Positions 28,247 to 39,321 of a stretch of DNA of 64,000 nt are shown here, piece after piece (the stretch's first letter is position 1; every line of letters starts with the position of its first letter). Under the pieces are notes generated by a model, which did not search any database, was not told where the DNA came from, and saw only the letters and a list, made by a program, of their open reading frames with translations. The stretch is from Brevibacillus sedimenti (GTDB lineage: Bacteria; Bacillota; Bacilli; Brevibacillales; Brevibacillaceae): positions 2,435,501-2,499,500 of the forward strand of contig NZ_CP064048.1 in NCBI RefSeq assembly GCF_020923495.1, given 5' to 3'. The translations under genes and the position numbers were made by a program.

Positions 28247-29341
28247 GTGAATCATCTGTCACTGAAACAAGATCGCAGCGCCGAATGGCCGCCGCCCAAG
28301 CGGCGCAGGCGCGGCCGCCTGTTTCGGTTGGGGGTCGCGCTGTTCTGTCTGCTGATCGCGGCGGGAGGAGCGGCATTTTACGTGTATCAAGGGCTGCAGC
28401 CGCCAAATGGCGAGCGCACAGTTAAAACGGTAACCATTCCGTCCGGTTCGTCGGTGCGGGAGATCGGCCGTCTGCTGGAGGAGCAGGGGCTGATCCGCAA
28501 CGCCGACCTGTTTGCCTACTATGCCAAATACCAGGGGATCGGCTCCCGCCTGCAGGCCGGGACCTACCAGTTTCAGACGGGTGCCACCGTCGATGAGATC
28601 CTGCTAGCCATGGCGCAGGGCAAGATCGTGGTGAACTCCGTTCGCTTTACCGTGCCGGAGGGCTGGAACGTGGAGCAGATCGCCGATCATCTGGCCCAAA
28701 AAGGACTTGTTGACAAGGCGGAATTTTTGCGGGAAGTGGAGCAGGGAAGCTTTCCGGAGTTTCCGTTTGTCGCGGCCATTCCGAAAACGGAAGGGCGAAA
28801 ATACCGCCTGGAGGGCTACCTGTTCCCCGAGACGTACGAAGTGAAAAAGGGGGCCAGCGCGCACGAGATCATCGCCAAGATGCTCGCCCAGTTCCAAAAG
28901 GAATGGCAACCGGAGTGGACGGAAACGTTGAAGCAGAGGAACATGACCATGGATGAGGCAGTCCGCCTGGCGTCCATCGTGGAGCGGGAAGTCGTGGTGG
29001 ACAAGGAGCGGCCGATCGTGGCCGGCGTCTACTACAACCGGCTGCGTGAAGGGTGGCTGTTGCAGGCCGACGCCACCGTCCAGTTTGTTCTCGGCAAGCA
29101 GCGCGACCGGCTGACGTATGACGATCTAAAGGTAAACAGTCCGTACAACACGTACAAGCATCCGGGACTGCCGCCCGGGCCGATCGCCAACCCCGGCCGG
29201 GCGTCGCTGGAAGCCGTCGTCCATCCGGCCCAACACGATTATTTCTTTTACGTGACCAAAAAGGACGGTTCGTCCGAGCATTACTTTTCCCGCACGCTGG
29301 CCGAGCACCAGGCCAACGATGCGAAAAGCAGAGGGAACTGA
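28247..29341 (+). CDS. mltG: Endolytic murein transglycosylase
   Basis: A 364-residue YceG/MltG-family enzyme that cuts nascent glycan strands and sets their length. A basic cytoplasmic N-terminus (PPKRRRRGR) is followed by one transmembrane helix (LGVALFCLLIAAGGAAFYVY), a LysM-like segment (IPSGSSVREIGRLLEEQGLI) and the catalytic domain with the Glu in LASIVERE and the YNTYKHPGLPPGPI motif. GTG 28247 has AAAAAAGGAGGAC seven bases upstream; the in-frame extension to 27989 crosses a terminator and is not coding. A terminator overlaps its stop codon. Confidence 0.94.
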   Translation: MNHLSLKQDRSAEWPPPKRRRRGRLFRLGVALFCLLIAAGGAAFYVYQGLQPPNGERTVKTVTIPSGSSVREIGRLLEEQGLIRNADLFAYYAKYQGIGSRLQAGTYQFQTGATVDEILLAMAQGKIVVNSVRFTVPEGWNVEQIADHLAQKGLVDKAEFLREVEQGSFPEFPFVAAIPKTEGRKYRLEGYLFPETYEVKKGASAHEIIAKMLAQFQKEWQPEWTETLKQRNMTMDEAVRLASIVEREVVVDKERPIVAGVYYNRLREGWLLQADATVQFVLGKQRDRLTYDDLKVNSPYNTYKHPGLPPGPIANPGRASLEAVVHPAQHDYFFYVTKKDGSSEHYFSRTLAEHQANDAKSRGN

Positions 29342-29361
29342 CGCGGTTTCCTCTGTTTTTT
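29329..29361 (+). terminator. Terminator of mltG overlapping its stop codon
   Basis: CAGAGGGAAC pairs with GGTTTCCTCTG (G-T and one bulge), loop includes the TGA of mltG (29339-29341), followed by TTTTTT. Confidence 0.7.
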
Positions 29362-29372
29362 GCCCGCGGGTA

Positions 29373-29381
29373 TGCTATAAT
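29373..29381 (+). promoter_or_regulatory. Extended -10 promoter of trmR
   Basis: TGC-TATAAT (29373-29381) forms an extended -10 element; the -35 region at 17 bp (CTGTTT) is weak and lies in the terminator's T run. Position 30 bp before the trmR ribosome binding site. Confidence 0.55.
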
Positions 29382-29413
29382 GATCCGGTTGTTAGGTTAG
29401 GGAGCGTGATGTG

Positions 29414-30082
29414 ATGATTACCAATCCGGCGATTGATGCTTATGTGACGGGGCTGATCCCGCCGCGTTCCCCGCTGCTGGCGCGATTGGAGCGGGAAGCG
29501 GCGGAAGAGGGCATTCCCATCGTCCAACTGCCGACAGCGCAGACGATCCGGATGTTGCTCCAGCTTCACCGGCCGCAGTCGATTCTGGAAGTGGGGACCG
29601 CCATCGGTTATTCCACCATCTGGATGGCGGAGGCGGCACCGGAAGCCCGTATCGTCACGATGGACATCGACGAACAGCGTCTGGAGCGGGCGCGTGCCAA
29701 CATCGCCGAAGCCGGGTTGTCAGAGCGGATCGAGATTCTCAATAGAGACGCCACGCTCGGTCTGCCGGACACGTACCAATTTGACTGTCTGTTTATCGAC
29801 GCCGCCAAGGGACAGTACCGCACGTTTCTCGATCTCTACCTGCCGTTGTTGCGCGAAGGAGGGCTGGTGCTGTCTGACAACGTCCTGTTTCGCGGGCTGG
29901 TGGCGGCGCCGGAAGAAGCGGGAAAACGACAGCGGCCGCTGGTGGACAAGCTGCGGCAGTTCAACACCTGCCTGGCGCAGCATCCGCAATTGGAAACGAC
30001 GTTTGTTCCGGTGGGCGACGGCCTGGCCGTCAGCCTGAAGCGGACAGCCGATTACACAACTGAGAACGGTCCCCGGCTGTAA
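29414..30082 (+). CDS. trmR: tRNA 5-hydroxyuridine O-methyltransferase TrmR (YrrM)
   Basis: A 222-residue class I SAM-dependent methyltransferase of the COMT-like family: SAM loop [16 protein letters not shown], acidic [13 protein letters not shown], metal-binding [10 protein letters not shown] and [11 protein letters not shown]. In B. subtilis, YrrM at this locus makes 5-methoxyuridine at tRNA position 34; synteny (mltG-trmR-udk) supports the same role. ATG 29414 follows GGGAGCGTGAT; GTG 29411 is an alternative. B. subtilis has peptidase genes yrrN-yrrO after it; they are missing here. Confidence 0.86.
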   Translation: MITNPAIDAYVTGLIPPRSPLLARLEREAAEEGIPIVQLPTAQTIRMLLQLHRPQSILEVGTAIGYSTIWMAEAAPEARIVTMDIDEQRLERARANIAEAGLSERIEILNRDATLGLPDTYQFDCLFIDAAKGQYRTFLDLYLPLLREGGLVLSDNVLFRGLVAAPEEAGKRQRPLVDKLRQFNTCLAQHPQLETTFVPVGDGLAVSLKRTADYTTENGPRL

Positions 30083-30117
30083 GGCCAGGGAGTAGCAAGA
30101 GGAAGGAGACATGGAGC

Positions 30118-30759
30118 ATGGGTCACCCCGTATTGATTGGGGTCGCCGGGGGCAGCGGCTCCGGCAAAACTACCGTGGCGCGGGAACTGTTTCGCCAGTT
30201 TCAAAACGACAGCGTCGCCATGATTGAGCAGGATTCGTACTACAAGGACCAGAGCCACCTCAGTCTGGAAGAGCGTGCGATGACCAATTACGACCACCCG
30301 TTTGCGTTTGACAACGATCTGCTGCTGTTTCACCTGCAGGAGCTGATGCAGCGCCGACCGATCCAAAAGCCGATTTACGATTTCAAGGTGCACAATCGGA
30401 AAAAGGAAACAGTGCTGGTGGAGCCGAAAGACGTGATTATTCTGGAAGGCATGCTGATCCTGGAAGATCCCCGCATCCGCGACCTGATGGACATCAAGGT
30501 GTTTGTCGACACTGACGCGGACGTGCGCATCGTCCGGCGGATCATGCGCGACATCGAAGAGCGCGGCCGTTCGCTTGAATCGGTGGTCAACCAGTACCTC
30601 AACGTCGTACGGCCGATGCACCTGCAGTTTATCGAGCCGACCAAGCGGTACGCCGACGTGATCATCCCGGAAGGCGGCTACAACCGGGTTGCGCTCGATC
30701 TCCTGTCGACCAAGATCCGCAACATCCTGCTGGAGAAACAGCAGCTCTCCAACGCGTAA
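30118..30759 (+). CDS. udk: Uridine kinase
   Basis: A 213-residue P-loop kinase that phosphorylates uridine and cytidine in pyrimidine salvage. Walker [12 protein letters not shown], the EQDSYYKDQ segment, the [12 protein letters not shown] motif and [16 protein letters not shown] are all as expected, and length is typical. GGAAGGAGAC lies about eight bases ahead of ATG 30118. Its terminator (30879-30908) is followed at once by a group II intron. greA, which follows udk in B. subtilis, is not here. Confidence 0.95.
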   Translation: MGHPVLIGVAGGSGSGKTTVARELFRQFQNDSVAMIEQDSYYKDQSHLSLEERAMTNYDHPFAFDNDLLLFHLQELMQRRPIQKPIYDFKVHNRKKETVLVEPKDVIILEGMLILEDPRIRDLMDIKVFVDTDADVRIVRRIMRDIEERGRSLESVVNQYLNVVRPMHLQFIEPTKRYADVIIPEGGYNRVALDLLSTKIRNILLEKQQLSNA

Positions 30760-30878
30760 GCGACGTCAGCCAGGCCGGGAAAAAGATCGCTGCCTTGCCG
30801 GGCCGATCGAAGCCGCAGGCAGCGTGACCGGCTCAGTCAGGGACATCACCGCACGTGAATATCTGAACCGATACGCGA

Positions 30879-30908
30879 GCGCACCGCTAACTAGCGGCGC
30901 GCTTTTTT
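30879..30908 (+). terminator. Terminator downstream of udk, target of the group IIC intron
   Basis: GCGCACCGCT pairs with AGCGGCGCGC (one mismatch), loop AACT, then six T. The intron's 5' GTGCG begins at 30911, two bases past the T run. Confidence 0.85.
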
Positions 30909-30910
30909 CA

Positions 30911-32800
<1,890 letters not shown>

Positions 32801-32887
32801 TGCCTGAGCTGTGAAAACGAAGGGTCCCATCAGGTTTTCCCGCCACCTTCTCCGGCAATACTGGAAAAAAAAGGCGGGGGATTGCGC

Positions 32888-34714
32888 ATGGACCTGGAAC
32901 GACGGGTGAAACGGCGCCACTTTCTCGTGCTGTTGTTCATGACGCTGGTGTGGGCCGGGCTGTTGGTCCGCCTCTGGTGGATACAACTGTGGGCATCGCA
33001 CCGCTTCTCCAAACACGGCATCGATTTGGTGAAAAATGCGGTCAAGCAGCGGCAGCAGAGTATCGTGTTAAACAGCGGCCGGGGCGACATCCTCGACCGA
33101 AACGGCTACCCCTTTACAGGAGAGGAACAACTCGCCCTGCTTTTGTTCCCTTTGGCGAGGAGCAGCCTGCAGGACAACGGCGTTTGGAAGCGGCTGGCGG
33201 AGATCGTGCAAGTGCCGAAAACGATGCTGACAGACGTGATGACCAAAGCGAAAGCTCCGATCATGCTGAGGCAGACAGACGGCAGGCTGGTCCCATTGAG
33301 CGAGCGGCAGGCGGATCAGGTAAACGCGCTGGGGATTCCCGGCGTCCTCGCCCTGAAGGTGACGGAGCGCTATCGGACGGACGAGGTGGCCAAGCACGTG
33401 ATCGGCTACATCCACCGCAATCCCGATCTGGTCCGCAAGCTCTATCCGGACGAGTGGGCGGAAGGAAAAATGAACGCGGACAGCACGGTCGGCGCGTCCG
33501 GCCTGGAACGCAGCTTTGACCGGTTTTTGCAGGGCGTGGAGCCGTCCGTGCTCTCCTACTATGTGGACGGCGAGGGAAAGCCGCTCAAGGGTCTGGACAT
33601 CCGCTACACGCGGCAGGAAAACGAGTACTACCCGCTGTCGCTGGTCACCACGCTGGACGCCGACCTGCAGCGCCGCTTGGAGCGGGCGGCGGACAGCGCC
33701 GGTATGCAAGAAGGGGCGATCGTCGTGCTGGATGCCGAACACGCAGACGTCCTGGCGATGGTCAGCCGGCCGCAGTACGACCAGACGAAGGTGGACGTGC
33801 AGCAGGGGGCGTGGCGAAACCGCGCTGTCAAGCAGTACACTCCCGGTTCCGTATTCAAGACGGTTGTGGCCACGGCTGCCCTGGCGGAGGGGCTGGTTTC
33901 CCCCACCGAGCGGTTTGTCTGCCGCGGCAGTTATGGCAAATACGGCTTTTCCTGCTGGAAGCGGGACGGTCATGGTGCGCTGACAATGGAGGAGGCGTTT
34001 GCCCAGTCCTGCAACATCACCTTTGCCGAAATTGCCAAACGGATCGGCGGGGACAAACTGGAAGACTACGCCCGCCGTCTGGGCTTGTCTTCTCCGGTGG
34101 GCCACGTCACGCCGCACCTGTTCAAACTGGACGGTTTTCGGCAGATGGACGGCGAGGAGCAGGGACGGGTGTTCGCCGAGTCGGTATCCCGCCAGGATGA
34201 AGGTGTATTGATCCAGACAGCGATCGGCCAGCGGGATGTGCGGATTACGCCGCTGCAGGCCGCCAATCTGATGGTGACCATCCTGCGGGGCGGGCAGCCC
34301 GGCCAGGTGCGGTTGGTGAGTGAGATCGCGTATCGAAACGGTCAGACGTTTTACCGCTTTCCGGAGCACCGGCTGCCGGAGTCGGGGATTGACTATGTGA
34401 CAGCCAAAAAAATGAGGCGCCTGCTGCGCCTCGTCGTAACCGAAGGAACGGGCCGGCTGCTGCTGCAGGCGCCGTGGCCGGTGGCGGGCAAAAGCGGCAC
34501 CGCGCAGACGGGGGCTGGCGACGGCAGCAACCACCTCTGGTTTGTCGGCTACACGCCGGTCGACACCCCCCGGTACGCCATTGCCGTCGTCGCGGCAAAC
34601 CAGCCAGCCGGGGAGTCGACCAAGGCTATGGAGATTTTCCGTCGCGCTGTCGAAGCGATCGCCGAGTGGCAAGCTCAACCTTCTCCACTTCGCGCAGGGA
34701 GTTTTCCAGAATAA
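32888..34714 (+). CDS. Class B penicillin-binding protein (PBP2-like)
   Basis: A 608-residue transpeptidase. A basic N-terminus and one transmembrane helix (HFLVLLFMTLVWAGLLVRLWW) are followed by the PBP dimer domain (SGRGDILDRNGYP; GASGLERSFDRFLQG) and the transpeptidase domain with all three motifs: SVFK (about residue 320), SCN (about 374) and KSG in GKSGTAQTG (about 534). B. subtilis pbpI (yrrR) lies in the same region, so it is the likely relative. ATG 32888 has a GGCGGGGG site eight bases upstream. Its last 89 bp overlap the end of the convergent JAMM gene. Confidence 0.92.
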   Translation: MDLERRVKRRHFLVLLFMTLVWAGLLVRLWWIQLWASHRFSKHGIDLVKNAVKQRQQSIVLNSGRGDILDRNGYPFTGEEQLALLLFPLARSSLQDNGVWKRLAEIVQVPKTMLTDVMTKAKAPIMLRQTDGRLVPLSERQADQVNALGIPGVLALKVTERYRTDEVAKHVIGYIHRNPDLVRKLYPDEWAEGKMNADSTVGASGLERSFDRFLQGVEPSVLSYYVDGEGKPLKGLDIRYTRQENEYYPLSLVTTLDADLQRRLERAADSAGMQEGAIVVLDAEHADVLAMVSRPQYDQTKVDVQQGAWRNRAVKQYTPGSVFKTVVATAALAEGLVSPTERFVCRGSYGKYGFSCWKRDGHGALTMEEAFAQSCNITFAEIAKRIGGDKLEDYARRLGLSSPVGHVTPHLFKLDGFRQMDGEEQGRVFAESVSRQDEGVLIQTAIGQRDVRITPLQAANLMVTILRGGQPGQVRLVSEIAYRNGQTFYRFPEHRLPESGIDYVTAKKMRRLLRLVVTEGTGRLLLQAPWPVAGKSGTAQTGAGDGSNHLWFVGYTPVDTPRYAIAVVAANQPAGESTKAMEIFRRAVEAIAEWQAQPSPLRAGSFPE

Positions 34715-35117
34715 AAGCGCGCGCCTGCAGCTTGTCTTGTCTGTTCAGTCCGACAATCAGCATGATCGGCGATGAAGACATGTAGAGGGACTGATTTGCC
34801 TTCGTCCAAATCGTACGGCGGTCTCCCTTGCTGGGCGTCAGCCTTTTGATGGTGTGGCTGTGCCAATCTCCGATGTACTGCCAGCGCTGCCGTCGGCTCA
34901 ACTTGCGCACCAGCCTGCGCAGGTGGTCGTCGTCAAACAAGATGGCGTTGGGATGACGAACGGCTTTGGGACCGGGATCGCTGGCATAGGTAATCAGCCA
35001 CTCTTTATCGTTTAACGCGTATCCCATCAATATCCCTCCCGTTTCCAGGGAGGGATTATTTCTGACTGAAAGTTCGATCTGCTTCCACGCCTTGGGCGTG
35101 ATATACAGCGAGGTCAT
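34626..35117 (-). CDS. JAMM/MPN-family metalloprotease-like protein
   Basis: 163 residues with a complete JAMM zinc motif: Glu in SLETGGILMGY near residue 30 and HSH-(7 residues)-S-K-G-D near residue 86-100. Members cleave isopeptide or small-protein conjugates, but stand-alone bacterial forms are mostly uncharacterised. ATG 35117 is preceded by AAGGAGG with good spacing. The 3' end (89 bp) lies inside the 3' end of the PBP gene on the other strand, which is unusually long for convergent genes. Next gene on its upstream side is the divergent HD-GYP gene. Confidence 0.85.
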   Translation of the reverse strand: MTSLYITPKAWKQIELSVRNNPSLETGGILMGYALNDKEWLITYASDPGPKAVRHPNAILFDDDHLRRLVRKLSRRQRWQYIGDWHSHTIKRLTPSKGDRRTIWTKANQSLYMSSSPIMLIVGLNRQDKLQARAFILENSLREVEKVELATRRSLRQRDGKSP

Positions 35118-35225
35118 GGCCTGGTTACCTCCTTGACTCAACCTCCACAGGTCCGCCATTTATCCTATGCTGCAGCATGCCAATGTGATTGTGACTTTTG
35201 TCATGCGACTATTGTCGAAAAAAGG

Positions 35226-35255
35226 TTGTCAGAAAAAGTGGTTGTTTTCTATAAT
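35226..35255 (+). promoter_or_regulatory. SigA-type promoter of the HD-GYP gene
   Basis: TTGTCA (35226-35231), 18-bp spacer, TATAAT (35250-35255), 37 bp before the start codon. Confidence 0.75.
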
Positions 35256-35292
35256 TTAGAAAAAATATGAATGCTAGGAAAGGTTTGATGCT

Positions 35293-36357
35293 ATGCCAAT
35301 GGCTTCTGTAAATCCTGAACTGGTCGGCAAAGTGCTGGCCGAGGATCTCTATTCGGATGCCGGTGTGCTGCTGTTGCCTCGGCGAACCGTACTGACAGCC
35401 GCTCACGTGAATTCGCTGCGCAAACAGCGCATCACGCGCGTCAGCATCGCAGAAGACCTGTCTGAGGGGAATGGCGAAAAGATCTCCGCCCAGCTGCTGG
35501 ACAAGGGTGGGGACCGGGAGATTGTGGTCTGCTACCTGGAAGCGATGGAGCAGACGAGGCGGCTGTTTGAGCGCGTGGACATTGGACAGATGCCGAGCCT
35601 GCACGAGTTCTGCCAGGCGTTTCAAACGCTGGCGGATCAGGTGGGGGAGCGGCTCGGGCTGTTTCGATCCCTGTACGTGCTGGAAGGTGCGGACAGCTAC
35701 ACGTACCGCCACTCCCTCAACGTTGGGATTCTCTGTACGCTGATCGCCCGCTTGTTGAAATGGGACGAGGAGCGTATCTCGTTGATGGGAGCGGCCGGTT
35801 TTCTGCACGATATCGGCAAAACGCGCGTGCCGCGGGAAATCCTGCTCAAACCCGGCAAGCTGACGGACGAGGAATTTGCCGAGATGAAGCGGCACACCGT
35901 GTACGGGTACGAGATTCTCAAGCAGATGGAGGACGCTCACGAAACACTCGCGATTTGTGCCCTGCTGCACCACGAGCGGCTGGACGGCTCCGGCTATCCG
36001 GACGGGCGGAAGGATGAGCAGATCCCGCTGGAGTGTCAGGTGGTGGCAGTTGCCGACATGTTTGACGCAATCTGCTCCGACCGCGTCTACAAGCAGCGGA
36101 CGTCCCCGTTTGAAGCGGCCCGCATGCTGTGGAAGGAGGCGTGCGACGGTCTGCTCAACATTGAAATCGTCTCCCCGTTCGTCCACTACATCGCCCAGCT
36201 TTACGTGGGAGCCAAGGCGCGGCTCAACAACGGCGAAGAGGTGCAAGTGATCCTGATTCACCGGGATGAGCCGATGCGTCCGTTGGTTCGCCGGCAGGGA
36301 GAGTTTGTCGATCTTCGCAACCACCGCCAGTTGTGCATCGATAAAATGCTGGGATAG
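35293..36357 (+). CDS. HD-GYP domain protein, probable cyclic-di-GMP phosphodiesterase
   Basis: 354 residues. An N-terminal region of about 110 residues (DUF3391-like or unrecognised) precedes an HD-GYP domain with FLHDIGKTRVP (HD) and HHERLDGSGYPDG (GYP) plus the DMFDAICSDR motif, all metal ligands being present. These enzymes linearise c-di-GMP, so a role in signalling is likely. No membrane segment or receiver domain is seen. ATG 35293 and ATG 35299 are both possible. Divergent from the JAMM gene. Confidence 0.88.
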   Translation: MPMASVNPELVGKVLAEDLYSDAGVLLLPRRTVLTAAHVNSLRKQRITRVSIAEDLSEGNGEKISAQLLDKGGDREIVVCYLEAMEQTRRLFERVDIGQMPSLHEFCQAFQTLADQVGERLGLFRSLYVLEGADSYTYRHSLNVGILCTLIARLLKWDEERISLMGAAGFLHDIGKTRVPREILLKPGKLTDEEFAEMKRHTVYGYEILKQMEDAHETLAICALLHHERLDGSGYPDGRKDEQIPLECQVVAVADMFDAICSDRVYKQRTSPFEAARMLWKEACDGLLNIEIVSPFVHYIAQLYVGAKARLNNGEEVQVILIHRDEPMRPLVRRQGEFVDLRNHRQLCIDKMLG

Positions 36358-36707
36358 CCGCCGTTGGCCGGTCGTCGTGATGCCCATTGCCGGAAGCCGA
36401 CGAGGCCAATCGTCGCGTCCCGGTCATGTACGGTCATGGTAAAGGTACGACCATCAATATCCGTAATAACCGATACCTTCCGCATGCCCGCGGTATCCGT
36501 TTCCAAGCCCCGGGGCAAGGCGGGAGGTGTTTGTTCTTGTAAAAAAACAAAAGCATTCCTGTCCGTTATGGGAAGCGGAAGAAACGATCTGATGTTGATA
36601 TGCCAAAATTGTGGGAGTAAAATAACAAGAAAAAGCAATTAAAATCGTATGAAATATGTTGCAAATCAACCGGTTGACAAGACAAACAAAAGGAGGAACT
36701 GCGTGTC
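36358..36707. other. Intergenic region ahead of the sugar operon
   Basis: 350 bp without a supported gene. The last part is AT-rich and holds the ribosome binding site AAAGGAGG of the regulator gene, a TTGACA at 36674-36679 too close to the start to serve as its -35, and the 10-mer GACAAACAAA (36681-36690) that is repeated at 37611-37620 ahead of the kinase gene. A minus-strand frame here is discussed under rejected items. Confidence 0.5.
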
Positions 36708-37472
36708 ATGTTGGTTTCAAAAAGGCAGCAGGAGATTCTCGAACTGCTGGAACAGAAGGGACACGTCTACGTATCCAACTTGAGCAAGCAGTTTCAGGTG
36801 ACGAAAGAGACGATACGCCGCGATCTGGAGGCATTGGAGAAACAGGGATTGATTCACCGCACGCACGGCGGTGCAGTGATGAACCAGCGGGAAAAAGAAG
36901 TATCGCCGCTCATACAGCGCGAAGTCGCCCATCTGGAAGCGAAGCGGGAGATCGCCAGGGAAGCGGCCAAAGGCATCCAGGACGGGGACATCATCGCCCT
37001 CGACTCCAGCGACGTCTCCTTTCAGTTGGCCCGGCTTCTGGGCGAGCGGGAGATCACCGTAATCACCAATTCCATCGCCGTCACCCTGGAGTTTCTCCGT
37101 CAGGACAAGGTAAAGGTGATCACCGTCGGCGGCTACTTGAACAAGGACTCCACCTCGTTTTTCGGAACGATGACGGAAAAGTCCATCGAAGGTTACCACG
37201 TGGATAAGTTCTACTTCTCCTGCCACGGGGTTCATCTGGAACACGGCATATACGAGAACAACGAGATGGAAGCGCAGGTCAAACAGAAGTTTATCTCAAT
37301 CTCCGACCGCTTGATCCTGCTGGCCGACCACACGAAGTTCGGGCAGAAGTCGCTGACCAACCTGCTCTCCCTGGACAAGGTGGACCAGATCATCACGGAT
37401 CACGGATTGCCGCTCAACCAGTTGTCCGCTTTCAAAGCAGAGGGGTTGAATATACAACTCGCCCAGTCGTAA
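36708..37472 (+). CDS. DeoR-family regulator of the sugar operon
   Basis: 254 residues: DeoR winged helix (KRQQEILELLEQKGHVYVSNL ... QVTKETIRRDLEALEKQGL ... RTHGGAV) and the DeoR sugar-phosphate domain (IALDSSDVSFQLARLL ... VITVGGYLNKDSTSFFG ... LLADHTKFGQKSL). It precedes two kinases and an ABC importer, so it most likely represses them and is released by a phosphorylated intermediate. The decamer GACAAACAAA ahead of both this gene and the kinase gene is the best operator candidate. A terminator follows, so the kinase-transporter genes have their own promoter. Confidence 0.92.
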   Translation: MLVSKRQQEILELLEQKGHVYVSNLSKQFQVTKETIRRDLEALEKQGLIHRTHGGAVMNQREKEVSPLIQREVAHLEAKREIAREAAKGIQDGDIIALDSSDVSFQLARLLGEREITVITNSIAVTLEFLRQDKVKVITVGGYLNKDSTSFFGTMTEKSIEGYHVDKFYFSCHGVHLEHGIYENNEMEAQVKQKFISISDRLILLADHTKFGQKSLTNLLSLDKVDQIITDHGLPLNQLSAFKAEGLNIQLAQS

Positions 37473-37518
37473 AAGGTGGGTTCTTTTCTGTTTTCCAACC
37501 CAACATTTTCGCCTGGAA

Positions 37519-37566
37519 AAGAGAAGCAATTCCGCAAAATCGTGTGGGATTGCTTCTCTTTTGTTG
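37519..37566 (+). terminator. Terminator after the DeoR regulator
   Basis: AGAGAAGCAATTCC pairs with GGATTGCTTCTCT, 14-nt loop, then TTTTGTT. It separates the regulator from the kinase-transporter genes. Confidence 0.8.
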
Positions 37567-37577
37567 GTTTCGGAATA

Positions 37578-37606
37578 TTGAAAAAGCAAAAAAATGCGGA
37601 TAATAT
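37578..37606 (+). promoter_or_regulatory. Promoter of the kinase-ABC operon
   Basis: TTGAAA (37578-37583), 17-bp spacer, TAATAT (37601-37606), immediately followed by GACAAACAAA (37611-37620), a decamer also found ahead of the DeoR gene and so a likely operator at the transcription start. Confidence 0.65.
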
Positions 37607-37647
37607 GTGGGACAAACAAAGCATCAATCGATTCAGGAGGAGCCGAG

Positions 37648-39321
37648 ATGCAGAACAAGCTGGTGTTTGGAATTGATTTTGGAACGGAATCGGCTCGCGC
37701 CGTTCTAGTGGATGCAGCAAACGGAGAAGTGAAAGCGATTGCAACCAAACCGTACACCCACGGCGTAATCGTGGAGACGCTGCCGGGTACGTCGGTTCGG
37801 CTGGACAGCGAATGGGCGCTGCAGGACCCTCAGGATTACCTGGATGCGCTGGTGGATACGATCCGAGCCTGCATGAAAGAGGCCGGGGCCAGACCGGAGC
37901 AGGTGATCGGCATAGGGGTGGACTTTACCGCCTGCACGATACTGCCGATCCGCGCTGACGGAGAACCGCTCTGCGCCGATCCCGCCTTTCGCGGCAACCC
38001 GCACAGTTGGGTGAAACTGTGGAAGCACCACGCAGCAGAACCGGAAGCAAACGAGATCACCGCGCTGGCACGGGAGCGAGGAGAAGCGTTTCTCCGCTAT
38101 TACGGCGGCTCCCTCTCGTCTGAGTGGCTCCTGCCCAAAGTACTGCAGATTCTGCGCGAAGCCCCCGAGGTGTACCATGCGGCAGACCGCTTCGTGGAGG
38201 CGGGGGACTGGATCGTCCAGCAGTTGACGGGCGAATTGAAGCGCAACTCCTGCGCGGCGGGGTACAAGGAAACCTGGAACAAACGGAACGGCTACCCGCC
38301 GTCTGATTTTTTGAAAGCCCTTCATCCGGACATGGAGCATTTTGTCCGTGACAAGATTGCCACCCCGATCTGCCCGGTCGGCACCTACGCCGGCCATCTG
38401 ACGGAAGAGATGGCCCGTCGGCTGGGCCTGACGGAACAGGTGGCTGTCGCCGTGGCCACGATAGATGCCCATGCGAGCGTGCCTGGGGCGGGGATCGTCG
38501 AACCCGGTCAGATGCTGATGGTGATGGGAACGTCCATCTGCCACATGGTGATGGCGGAAGAGGAACTGTTTATCCCGGGGATAAACGGCGTTGTGGAAGA
38601 CGGGATTCTCCCCGGACTGTATGGATACGAAGCTGGGCAGGCTGCCGGAGGCGACACGTTGGCCTGGTTTATCCGTCACGGCGTGCCAGCTGCCTATCAC
38701 CAGGAAGCGGAACAGCGGGGCATGTCCCTGTACGCCCTCATGGAAGAAAAAGCGAGGGCGATCAAGCCGGGAGAGAGCGGGCTCATCGCGCTGGATTGGC
38801 TGAACGGTAATCGCTCCGTGCTCAACGACGCCTCCCTGTCCGGCCTGATCGTCGGCATCCGGCTGGAGACGAAGCCGGAAGAGATTTACCTTGCCCTGAT
38901 GGAAAGCCTGGCGTTTGGCACGCGCACCATCATCGAAGCGTTTGAAAACGGGGGCCTCCCCATCCGCAAGCTGTACGCCTGCGGCGGTTTGTCCGTCAAC
39001 AACCGCCTGCTGATGCAAATTTTCGCCAACGTGACAGGCAAGCAGGTGGAAGCAGTTTCGAGCCCCAATGCTTCCGCGCTGGGCGCCGCCATGTTCGGCG
39101 CGGTCGCTGCAGGGGCAAACGCCGGCGGCTACGATTCGATCATGGAAGCGGCCAGCCAGATGAAAGACGGCCACTCCGTCGTCTACCGGCCGGATGATCA
39201 GGCGCGTCAGACGTACGACCGGCTCTACCGGCTGTACAAGGAGCTTCACGACACCTTTGGACGGGGAACCCTGATGAAGGAATTGAAATCGGTAAAAAAA
39301 TGGACGGAGCGTTTGACATGA
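37648..39321 (+). CDS. araB: FGGY-family kinase, ribulokinase-like
   Basis: A 557-residue carbohydrate kinase. The N-terminal ATP-binding fold shows GIDFGTESARAVLVD and IGVDFTACTILPI; the C-terminal half has GGDTLAWF-like motifs and the FGGY signature region (LYACGGLSVNNRLLMQIFANVTG). Length and N-terminal motifs match ribulokinase (AraB), which makes ribulose-5-phosphate; the true substrate may be another ketose. ATG 37648 has AGGAGGAG upstream. Its TGA overlaps the ATG of the next gene (ATGA), so they are co-translated. No isomerase or epimerase is nearby. Confidence 0.85.
   Translation: MQNKLVFGIDFGTESARAVLVDAANGEVKAIATKPYTHGVIVETLPGTSVRLDSEWALQDPQDYLDALVDTIRACMKEAGARPEQVIGIGVDFTACTILPIRADGEPLCADPAFRGNPHSWVKLWKHHAAEPEANEITALARERGEAFLRYYGGSLSSEWLLPKVLQILREAPEVYHAADRFVEAGDWIVQQLTGELKRNSCAAGYKETWNKRNGYPPSDFLKALHPDMEHFVRDKIATPICPVGTYAGHLTEEMARRLGLTEQVAVAVATIDAHASVPGAGIVEPGQMLMVMGTSICHMVMAEEELFIPGINGVVEDGILPGLYGYEAGQAAGGDTLAWFIRHGVPAAYHQEAEQRGMSLYALMEEKARAIKPGESGLIALDWLNGNRSVLNDASLSGLIVGIRLETKPEEIYLALMESLAFGTRTIIEAFENGGLPIRKLYACGGLSVNNRLLMQIFANVTGKQVEAVSSPNASALGAAMFGAVAAGANAGGYDSIMEAASQMKDGHSVVYRPDDQARQTYDRLYRLYKELHDTFGRGTLMKELKSVKKWTERLT

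Noticed and set aside
36258-36638. Minus-strand frame beyond the HD-GYP gene containing KVSVITDIDGRTFTMTVHDR
   Set aside because: It looks protein-like, but no ribosome binding site was found at any start and it overlaps the HD-GYP gene. It could be an old remnant; homology search would decide.
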